DNA from: Psococerastis gibbosa | Lineage: Eukaryota > Arthropoda > Insecta > Psocodea > Psocidae | Length of the DNA: 64,000 bases | Reading direction: 5' to 3' | NCBI GenBank assembly: GCA_963971405.1 | Contig: OZ020486.1 | Coordinates: 31,271,419-31,335,418, forward strand | Shown: positions 1 through 11,400 of the stretch, piece after piece | How the letters are laid out: every line of letters begins with the position of its first letter | Numbering within the stretch: the first letter of the stretch is position 1 | Notes under the pieces: model-generated | The model's database searches: none | Told to the model about the DNA's origin: nothing | The model's input: only the letters and a program-made list of their open reading frames with translations | Program-made: the position numbers and the translations under genes

Positions 1-2392
1 ATAATAATACGGGCTTTCAGTCAGATTTTAATTCATTCCTCTGCGATCAATATTAACTGAGATATGAATTATATAAGGTTTCAATCGGCCGCCATCTTGT
101 AACTAAATAGTGGATCTAGCTGGTCAACGAACTCGATGAAGACATTGTATGATCAATTTTTGTGCCAAGTTTCATCAAAATCGGATAATATTTATGGAAG
201 TTGGAGTTTTCCGAAAATCGATATACAGTATAGGTACATACATTTATACATAAATAGTAGAATACACATATATATTTTTGAACGGAGGGTGGTTTCAGGC
301 TGAGGGGGTCATGAAATGGAAAGTTGTGAAGAAATTTTCCGGAAGTCGAACATTTGTCGCCATCTCAATAGGTAGATGTATCTCCCTAAAAATATTTGTT
401 TGGTATGTTTTAGGTTGTTAGTAAGCTATGACACCATACCTTCACTAATAAATAATGCCTTTTCAACTTACTTTAACAAAAAGTCATTAATGGCCCTGAT
501 AACACTCTAATAATTATTCGGCCGAATAAATATTTGGATTGTTTATTTTGAATATCTGAATCTGAATTTTGGTATTACACATTCCAATCAATATTTCTTC
601 AACACATATTTATTTGATCTAATAACGAAACAATGATTTAGTAGGTATGTAATCAGGGGGATTTATTTATAAAATTATCCACGATAAGTATTGTAGATAG
701 GAGACGGGGTGTCATCGCACTATACTAGACTAATGAGACTTGATTTTTCGGTAGTTCTATCAATAACTTCGATAGTGTTATCAAGTACTGAACTGAATAT
801 ATGTGTCTAGATATTATTCGGAAAACATAACTGTGAGACAATCATAAAATTATTTAATTTACGTATTTTTCATCCCCAAGACGGCGACCACATTTGAAAA
901 AGAATGCGTAGAACAGTAGAGGTATACATACATATATTATTCTGCTGGTGTCGGAGCTGCCAAAGCTCGAGTGGAGAATGCCGGCATTTCTGAAATAGTT
1001 GTGATGTGAATCGTATGCGTTGTCTCACCCGTGATTAATTAGCCTGGGCTGGTTAATTAGATGTACGGTTATGATTAAGAGATGACTGCTATCAATTTCG
1101 GTCTTTGTCCCCCCCATTTATTTGCACTCATGTTTTGGTTAATTATTTATCTGTTTCATATCCCTTTGAATTTTATAAAGCTCGTCGTGTTTTGCGTCAT
1201 TACAAATTGTGTTGTTTTGCATTGTAGTTTTCAAATTTTCGTTTATTAATATGCTGCGTGCACAATTCAGAATTGCCAACGCTGATTGGGATGGGTATAG
1301 TTGGAAAAATTAAACCGTAGGTTTTCTCTCTGCGTATTGCACAATTAGCAACCCGATTGAAATGAATATGCTTGATATGATAACAGAAATTCCTAATCCA
1401 GTTTTTCATTGCGACACTCAATGCAGTTCCACATGGTCAGGTTCATCGACGGACCGTCCTTGTTTGTTTTTGAAACAATTTACGTCATGAGGCCGTTTTA
1501 AAATCCATACAAATAATGGTATTGACGGTTTCACGCCCAATGTTTAAAATTGGAAAAAAGCTGTCATATGATTTGCTTACTAGCCGTTTTCGCGCCAAAT
1601 TTCCTTACCCCGGCCTTCAAACTGTGTTCGTGATAAGAGACTGCCAAAAAACCTGTCTGAAACAGAAGCAGTCTGAAAGGGGGTGGTAAGTTTTGAGAAG
1701 GGGGTTGAGTGGCTACGCTATGGGGTGATATTGATACCCGTAGTCCCGGACTATAGCGAAGCATAAATAGCACAGGCACGTAGCCAGGGAGTGGGCTTTG
1801 GGGGCTGAAGCCCCCCCCCCCCCGAAATGTAAAAAAGGAAAACATGAGGTTATTATTGTAAATGAGAGAAATTAGTTTTTGTATATATTATTATGGAGCT
1901 GATTTATTAATAAAAGTAATTTTTACAGTTAATATTCTGTGTTTGGATGAGATCACACTTTTTTATCCTTGCATTGTTCAGTTTGATGTTTCACCTGTAA
2001 TATTTTTCTCCCTCTAACAACAGTAAAACTGAGTTTTTGCATGTAAAGTCTTAAAAATTTCCGGGGGGCGGGGCGGACCCGCCGTTTTACTGGGGGTATT
2101 CCCCCCCCCCCGATCCCCTGGTTTTTAGCCCCCCCCCCCCAAATAAAATCCTGGCTACGTGTTTGAAACAGCACTTACTGATACTCCAGTGACTACCACA
2201 GACAGCAGCTACCTGAACTGAGGAAAGGTTTAACCAGAGGAGCACAATGTAAAACCTCAGGTTACAAAAAGGTGATGGGCCTGATTACAATAAACACGTG
2301 GCTACAGTATGTACTGCCAAACCTGACCGATTTCGGCATATTGGGAAAATAGAAGTCATCCGTAACTAAACTATTGTTATTATTTGTTACAG
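1..2392. other. sm intron, 5' part
   Basis: Upstream part of an sm intron. It holds the palindromic repeat at 1777-2161 and, at 141-205, a short stretch with TTTTTGTGCCAAGTTTC that recurs in diverged form at 22841-22900. No exon recognised; RRM1/RRM2 exons must lie further upstream. Confidence 0.5.
1777..2161. repeat. G/C-run element ending in CACGTAGCCAGG
   Basis: Inverted ends CACGTAGCCAGG (1777-1788) and CCTGGCTACGTG (2150-2161) enclose long C runs and an AT-rich middle. This end sequence next to poly-C/G is common in invertebrate dispersed repeats. Confidence 0.6.
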
Positions 2393-2453
2393 CCTACCAG
2401 ACTGAACGTCCACAAGAACGATGCTGAGAGCTGGGACTATACTTTAAATAAGG
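2393..2453 (+). CDS. sm: sm exon: post-RRM2 segment
   Basis: 61 nt, enters in phase 0 and leaves in phase 1. Acceptor ..tttgttacag, donor gtaagt. Encodes PTRLNVHKNDAESWDYTLNK, diagnostic of hnRNP L. Confidence 0.93.
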
Positions 2454-5400
2454 GTAAGTATCACACCATTATACCTTCTCTTATTAAAGAATGAACGCAA
2501 TTTATGAGGTTGGAAGCTCTTAAAAGTACTTTTTAAGATTTAGAATACAATGGTCCGTGTAATTTAGCGAGTCTGCTACTTTAATTCCAACACAACTATC
2601 CTCATTCCTCTTTTAATTGAAGTAAATATTGTCGGATTCAGAAAGTAGATTCTTCTTGCATGAGTGATATATGTAATGTGAAAAGGGCAAGAGAGGCGAA
2701 TCTGATGTGCCTAGGAATTTTAATTTCCTTCATCTCGCTTTTTTCATGGTCTGTTAACTTGGGAAATAGGTGATGGTTCTGTTTACAAACGTCAAGATTT
2801 TGTATTGTGGCTTTCAATGAAAATCTCAAGTTGCTCAGCAACCCAATCCCCTCCACTCACCGAGTTTACTCACAATTTTGCTTCCATTCTTTTGAGGGGA
2901 TGTCGTTGAATGGGGTTATATTGCGACGGCACTCTTGTTAGATTTGATTTAAGACTCTTTGATGTGTTTTTCAATTCAAATTACAGACTAAATTTGCTAA
3001 TAAAGTTGTAGACGCGATAACGAACTTTATTTTTACGGTATGTTTCAAGTTTGGTCCCTCTAATTTGTAATGCAGAATTCTTGGTAAAGGAACTATTTGT
3101 TGTTTGAAGAAGTTTAACTCGCACGCATACTGTCTAGTTTGGGTTACAACTGTTGCAATGGGAGAATGGCCGGCTAGCCTCTGCTTGCCCATTGCCGGGT
3201 AAAGGTGGATTTGATGTCATGGACCAGTGTTCCAACGGCCAAAACAATGGGGAAATAATAGAAATACCAATCATGTCAATCAATGGCATTTGGCAAGGGT
3301 GAATGGGCCCTATTTCTCGATAAGACAAAGCACAGAGCCTAATTTTCCAACCCTATCAAAATACTACCACTACAATTAATTCCGGAAGCAGGTTTCAATA
3401 ACTAAAATTAGGTTTTTTGTGGTTCTGAAATTTAAATACAGAGCCTCGGTAGTCCGGACTCCCGCTTGTTCGGTGATCGCTGTAATCCGGCCGGGCATGG
3501 GCCTCGCGGGGGAGGGGGGCGGGTCTAGGTGCGGACTGCCATGAGCCAATGCGTCGTCAGTCTTTTGTTTGCAACAGAAGAGCATTACCGACTTTTTCAA
3601 GAAGAATTCACTAATATTTTATTTTAACTTACTGTTTTTCTTACACAATAGTAGAGTATTACCGACTTTTTCAAGAAGAATTCACTAATATTTTTTTTTT
3701 AACTTACTGTTTTTCTTACATGGTTGTAATTTTAAAAATGTACATTTTTGTCTTAATGCTTTAATTAAAAACTTGTTTAAAGAAACTAAGGTTATACATG
3801 TGTTTTATTGCCATTAAATGAGGCATACTATAATCCGGACCTCTCCATAATCCAGAAAGGGTTTTGCTTTTGCCTCTCCGGATTAACGAGGCCCTACTGT
3901 AAGTTCTATTCATGGGGAATTTGTAATTCTTTTTCATAACTAATATTCGGTATTCTTGGCATCTCTAACAACAATAATAAAAAAAATGTTGTGCAGGTGG
4001 GTCTGACAACAATACGCGGCCTCCTCCGCTACTACAAGAGCCTCGGTACGGTGCTGGACCACAGCCTTTTCGTAAGTGCTGCTTTTCCAACTTTCCCTTA
4101 CTAATCGTAGTAGTAACCAGTTTAAATTATTGATTGCCTAATTGGTATGTAGTCAGCACAGGCTATGCAGCACACTCCCCATCGGCATATTACTTGTTAG
4201 GAAGTACAATTGTAGCTATGCATTGGCGGCTATTCCACCGGCCAATTTGCTTCACTAATTCACTTGTGTTTTGAGATGTTTTCTTTTAAGGAGACTATTA
4301 TGTAGATACTTAACTTTTCTATTGTAAATTAAGTTATAATATGGTAGAGACTTATTATTGATGTCTGCTACCACGATTAGTGAAGCAAATTACTCGCTGG
4401 TTATTTAAAAGTTACTTTACTTAGGCTATTTGCAAAAAAAATTGTGTCACTGGGGGTTACAATTTTTTTAATGTAAAAATTCCGCTTTAAAGTAGTTGAG
4501 AGGAATAAAATCTGTCTGACTAACTAGGCTATACTGACGCACGATATTTCATGTCCTGTGTTGACTGTAAGCATAGCATGTGTTGTATATTTCTCATTAC
4601 TGATTGCACCAATTATTGTTGTTACGTTTTATTTTAATATAACTTGCATGGATATTTTCATGGCTTAGCACGCCAAAATTTCAGTCCTCAAACTGAAAAT
4701 ACAATTCAATTATAAACAATAAATATAATGTTGGAGTCCAGTAGTTTACCCATAAATCAGGCAGACATTTTGTGAAAACTACTTTTTTTGGTTCGTGTGG
4801 GCGTACTATGGCGATTATTTTTAATCCCAAGAATAAGTTAAGTCTAAACGGCATATTGGGCTCGCTGGGAGTGGGACTTCAATACTTTTAAATCCTTTGA
4901 AATCTCGAAATAGAAAATTTCAAGTATCCCATTCCTTTCCTTATACTAATATAACGCAGGAATATAAAAGCAATGGATAAAGGCGCATATTCCACCGACC
5001 TCGTTTGTGTTTGTCAGCGTGATATTGACGTGGTTAAAGTCAGTCTTTAATGTCTGCTACCAAGTCAATATCACGCTGACAAACACAAACGAGGTCGGTG
5101 GAATTTGTGCCATAACAGTAGGTACCGTATCCTGTGTTATAGTTACTTTTTTATTTTTAATGTTCACAAGATAATACAATAGAACTTGTTCCGTACTTTG
5201 ACATAAGAAAACTCTTTTGAATAATGAATCGGTGGCCTATGAGTACCAGAGAGTAGTCAAAGCGCACCTTAAAGCTATTTGCTCTTTTAACTAGTAGTGT
5301 GCATTTTGTTTTCGCTTCTGTAACTAACCAAATTTATTTGGGTTGATTATTTTTAGAGTTTGAAAATCTGCAGGAAAGACGTGCTTCTTCTTATGATTTC

Positions 5401-8400
5401 CGTAAGTTTTTTTGTTTTGGTTAGAACGATAATTGTGTTAGGTATCCAGCTATCAGGCATATAGGTGAAGGTTTCGAAAGTACGATATCATTTATAGTGA
5501 TGGAACTGTTCTTAAATTTCAACCTTAAAATATCTAGGGATACTACATCTGCAAAAACCAAATTTATCAAGTTTTAAACCTATTTACGTCTGTGCATGGT
5601 TGGTCTTAATCATTTTGGGCATTTGCCATGTCTCGGTAAAGAATACTGGATGGCACCGCCAAGCTTTGAACATGACGGAGCATTCCTTAGTACGAAATTT
5701 TTAGGGAGGGGGAGGTACAGTAGATGGGGACAGCCCTTAAAGGGCGGTCCGAAATAACCTTCAAGTAAGCTTCTTGGCCTATAAGTAATCCCGATGCTCA
5801 TGCTCGCCTGTTGAAGTTAAGATACATTACTAAGCAGATCCAGGGGGGTGGGGGCATTCCTCACTGAGGTGAACCGAATAATTATGGAATGCTTAAAATC
5901 CTATTATATATTATTCATGATTCTATAGGTATATTGATATAGGTTATTTTTAAGTACTCCATTTGTTTATTTATTTATTGACTTAACGCCTATTGTTTTA
6001 TATTATGATCCAATACAAAGATATTCTATTCTATTCTATTCTATTATGTTTGCACGTGTATTTTCAAAATTTACCCCTGGGGGGACCGTGGGTCAGCTGG
6101 ATCCCTTTCCCCGCGGAGATCTTCCAACCAGGCGAAAATCCTGGTTGCCTCTCTGCCAAGTAGCTTATAATGTGGATTATTCCTGGTGCACCATAATCCC
6201 ATTTAGCCTTTAAAATATAATCGGCTGTGCTTAACTTTTATTTTACCTGCAACTTTTTTTTTTAAGTTTTGCTTTTATCTAACCGTTTTCTACGTTGTTT
6301 ACTTTTAGAACAAGATGATCATCGAGACCGAAAGATTTCTCGCTATGACTCGCGTAAGTTTGTTTTTACTTCCTGAAAGGTTCTCTCTAGCAAGAATAAC
6401 TCGCCTACACTAGGTTGAGATGTGGTTTGAATTATAGAAATTATTAAACCGTGATATTTGAAATTTGGTTATTGACTATGTTGTTGATAAATTTGTTCTA
6501 TTTTTATTATGTAAGACGAAGTCTACTATTTTTGTATATTCAGCGTATATATGTATTTTTCTTTATATAAAAAAATCGCATACAAACAATTCAATGAGTG
6601 CATCGGAGTTACATCTTCACTTGCCTCTGTAACCTGTGTTGAGTTACGACAGGTCTCCGATCACATGGTGTGAAGAGACCTGCACAAGTACGAGCACATT
6701 ACTACTATGCTAACGTATTGCCTACGGTATAAAGGTTTTTCGTGGAGAAAATCATTGTATAATTTTTAGCCTGTTTTATTAGCTTGTCACTTACTGTTCA
6801 GAAGACATTCAGGGAAATTCATAACAAGTGTCTTTTAAGAGTGAAGGGTAGAAGAAAACGATAAAGATGTCGATGACGGATACGATTTGACCCATCAAAG
6901 TACAAAACCAGCCTTTACTCCTACTGCCAAAACCGGCTCCTCAAGCATTTGCCACAAATTTATAGTAACTGGTTTAGCTTCATTTTATGATTTTCTTATA
7001 TTTGTTCAATTTTTTCCACGGATATGGTCATCCCCTTGCCAAAACATGTTCGCAACCTTTTGCAACCTTGTCCTGGCTCTTTGACACTCCTCATCGGTTG
7101 ATAGTCCCGCGTCTACTTCTAACTAGTCTCATTCCTAATGGGTGTACTTTTTTTCGCCTTTCTTCACCACCCTGAAACCACTTTTCAGCATTGCTTCAGG
7201 GTGGGTGGGTCTTTGTACCCGAAGTCCTTCTAATAATAATAATATTTAATACTTTTACTAGGGCTCCTGCGGCCTGTTCTGGAACTGGATACTACTATGG
7301 GCGATCTTTTAACCCTTCGCTCATCTTCACCGTGTCTATTTCTATGTAAGCCCGCCCGGTTTCAGTTCTGTAGCACTCTCTGCACTTATGTTTTCTTTAC
7401 ACTCCTCCTTGTCCATAGACGAAAAAGGTATACCTATACGTAACGACTTTTACAGCATTTGTTCCGTTGTGTGCAGGTGCAGACACGGCGCGGCCACACT
7501 ACGGCAACAGCAACGACGGGTACAACGATGGGCCAGCGGGGGGAGGTGGCGGCAGTGGCTACGATAGGTTCAGCGGCGACCGCTACAAGAACGACTTCCG
7601 GAATGCCGCGCCCGCGCAACAGCCCTCCACAACGGGCAGCGTCATGATGGTCTACGGCCTCGACATGAAGCGCATCAACTGCGAGCGGCTGTTTAACCTC
7701 TTCTGTCTCTATGGCAATGTTTCAAGGGTAAGCATTACGAGTGCCTCAACGAACTAAAGAATCTTTGAAATCTGTGTCCTAAGCAAGGTATTAATCTCGC
7801 CAGTGACAATTCGTCTGATAATTAAACTCCATTGGATTGCCACATCTATTTGTCTTTGAGCTATATTGGCATTAGTGATTCTACTAATTGGAAGTCCGAG
7901 AAACTGGAGCACTGTGCCCCCTAGACTGCTATGTTCAGTGATCTCAATGACCGTGTACTTGACGTAAACTCTTGATGATCTGCTGGGTGTTATTATTACT
8001 TAGAATTTTTAAATTGTGTATCTTGAAAGTCCATTACATTAGCCACTGTACTGTTGAATTAGCATCAATCCTCCCAATGTTTTTCCTTGCGCAACAAGAT
8101 TGCTGGATTTTGAGAAATTTGGTAATTTATTGTGGACGCTGTGACACACGAGCCTCGGTTTATCTTCTCTTTGTGTCTACTTCCAAATGTCTATTTCGTT
8201 TTGAGTCAAAGTCCTTCCTTGCTGTCTTTTTTAAATTCATGGGTGAAAAATGTTGCTAAATTTAATGCCCACCAACGCTACTCGCTTTTTTGTAGTGTGT
8301 CGAATTTCACAGTAACAGTTTTGAGAAATTTGGTAATTTATTGTGGACGCTGTGACACACGAGCCTCGGTTTATCTTCTCTTTGTGTCTACTTCCAAATG

Positions 8401-11400
8401 TCTATTTCATTTTGTGTCAAAGTCCTTCCTTGCTGTCTTTGCTGTGAAAAATGTTGCTAAATTTAATGCCCACCAACACTACTCGCTTTTTTGTAGTGTG
8501 TCGAATTTCACAGTAACTATTTATTGTGGAGCTAGAAAAAAGTCCTAGCCATTAGAAGGAATACTTCTCGTCAATTTATATGATTTGCTACCGTCACTAA
8601 CATCGATCGGCCACAATCGTTAGAATTGAAGTTCAAAAACGCCTTACCAACAGTTTTTTATGCAAATAAATTCTGATGATTGTGGCCAATCGGGGCTAGT
8701 GACGGTCACTTATCAAGTATCAAAATGTCTAGAAATATTGGAACTCTTGTCAGGGTATCTCAGTAAGAGAGATGAAGAAGTGTCAACACTTCAACATTGC
8801 CTCCGAAGAGATGCTAGATTAGGTTGATATCATATCAAACAAATGTACATGTAGACTAAATTAAATCTATAATATTGTTCTACTTATAAATAAGATATGA
8901 TTTTTCAGGTACATTTAAAGCAATTTTGATTTGTAACAGCGTTCCCCAATAGGGGCTTGGTTTTGACTAATGTATATGTTACGACTGCCCATCACAGCGA
9001 AAATGGTTGCTGCCTTGTTGTATAATATAAACTACTTCATCCGAATCCGCAGGTGGCGTTCTTGGCTATCATTGGATGTCACAATGTAGAAATTGACAAC
9101 AGAGCCGTTGTCGGACTGACTTCATGAATCCCCTATATGTGAGTGCCCAGTCCACAGTATTTCTTTAGAAAACCTTTTACTCTCCCATTACAAACAATGA
9201 CCGCAAAATATAACAAAACTTGGCTCTTATTTCTACCTATTTTACGACGAATAGGCATTACTGCGTAAAGTTTTGGGTTGTCTTGAAAAAACATCGGTAA
9301 AAGATGGGTTTGAAACTTTTGATCACTATTAAACATGGAATTTTATTTAAGTGGGTGCAAACTTTGGAGTCAGGGGGGCAGTCCATCAACATGGTTGCCA
9401 ACTTATTAAAAATAGACAATACAGTGGTTTTCAAGGGCTCACTTTGCTGATATTGTGTTGGAGGGCGAGAGGAATGTCAATCAAACCCAGTGTCCTAAAT
9501 ATCTCAGGTAAAAATATACACGTGCCCTGCATTATTCATTCAAGCCAGCACATTTCACGCTTATTTTCTCCTCGATTGCTTAGTTTATATATTTTGTGAC
9601 AGTTTTATAGTTGTCTTTTTAAATGGCACGGAAAGTTTATATTTTAGGCCAGTACCAATGCGATTATCTTTCAAGTAAGTCTGGCAATGTGGGCCCCACG
9701 AGGCATGCACATGCAATTAGCGTCAAACAGAGAGGTTGCTGTTGCAGTATCATTTCTCTCAAATCTGGGCGCTGAAGTGAAATGCACCAGCAAAATCAGC
9801 GATGAAATAAAAAAAGGGAACAATGGCCGGAAACAGGGCATACATCCCGAGTTTAAAGGTACTATCCAGAGCAACTAACATACAAGACTCTAATTAGACC
9901 CGCCGCAACATATGGTGGCGAAACTGCCAGTACTTGAAAAGACCATCCTAAAGTGCATATTCGGAGGGGTGAACGAACGTCTAGATAGACCAGATCCTGG
10001 AAAAAGCAAACTTGCACAAACCGCATGTGGAGTGAATGACACAACACCGAGCTTCACAACGAGAATGGAGAGCAGAAGGCGGAGCCGATGGAGGGACGAG
10101 GCAGAAAGGGACCGCGATGTCTGTAAAGAGGTGGTGTAAATGGCTAAAGCTCACGCGAGTTGCAGGGCAGAGGAAGAAGAAGAATAGCAATCTGTAGTAA
10201 GATGGTCTGGCGATAGAGGGATGTATACAAATCCGAAAAATGTACTCCTGGCGAGGAAGCCTCATGTCTGCGAATGTCTTATAGACCCAGGTCCTTTTAG
10301 TTTATATATTTGTACTCCATTAGGTTTGCGCAGTTGTGATTCCCAGTGTTATTTTTAAGTGCACCGGCTGTTGATTAAGCCTAGTGTTTTTATTGTAATA
10401 GTCTGTACATTTAAGTGGCTCAGCGTGCCCCATTCCGGTGTTCATTGTGGTTTATATTGCTCTCTCCTTCGCGATCCCTCGGATATATTTTCAAGCCCTG
10501 GAATTCGAGCTAACTAGCGTAGTGTATTCGCTTATACACACTTCATTGATACACAGTACATTCTATAATTGGTTGACATCTCTGACGAGTAAGAAGAGTA
10601 AGGGCACGCTATTTTTAGCATACACTATAATTCATAGTCTACTGGTTACTTAACCCCTCTGGAGCATAACCAGAAGTCCCTTTATTAGGATACGCCCCGT
10701 AATGTGTTAGCTCTTGTTTTAGATATCGTAGACCGCCACACCACAGTTGTGGTTCACTACAGTTAAATCTTTGTTGCAGATCAAGTTCCTGAAGACGAAA
10801 GAGGGGAGTGCAATGATACAGATGGGTGATGGTCTGGCGGTAGAGCGATGTGTACAATATCTGAACAATGTAATGCTGACGGGGAAGGAAGGCAAGCTAC
10901 AGCTGGGATTCAGCAAGCAGCCGTTCCTGTCCGATGTCATTAACCCCTACACACTACCTGACGGTACACCCTCTTTCAAGGACTACATCGGCAACAAACT
11001 CAACCGCTTCTCTAACCCAGCCATGTCTGTTAAGAATCGTATACAACCTCCCTCCAAAGTAAGTGTTCGCCATTGATGTTAATTTTAATATGTAGCGAAA
11101 GCCAATGCGTGAGACGCTAGTAAAAGAAACTACGTAAATTAGTGTATTTAGAAAGAATCTGCTAGTTCAACTTACGGTGACATGACTTTTGAACTGCTAT
11201 GCCTAAACAATTAGTGTGTTTTACGAAATATAAACAAAAGCTATTAGCAAAACAGCTGAGGACCATTGGATCCCACTACTCGTTTATGATATATCCAACG
11301 GCCATATCAAGTTGAAGAGCAGAGCCTGATTTTAAAAAAAATTGCAACAAACTTGGCAGTGTCCACAGCATTGGCAGGGGAGCATGGGGGCATGAAAACG

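Noticed and set aside
6050..6170. GC-richer patch as coding relic
   Set aside because: No frame with a recognisable motif.
8132..8548. 138-codon ORF
   Set aside because: Created by the tandem duplication; low complexity, no domain, inside an sm intron.
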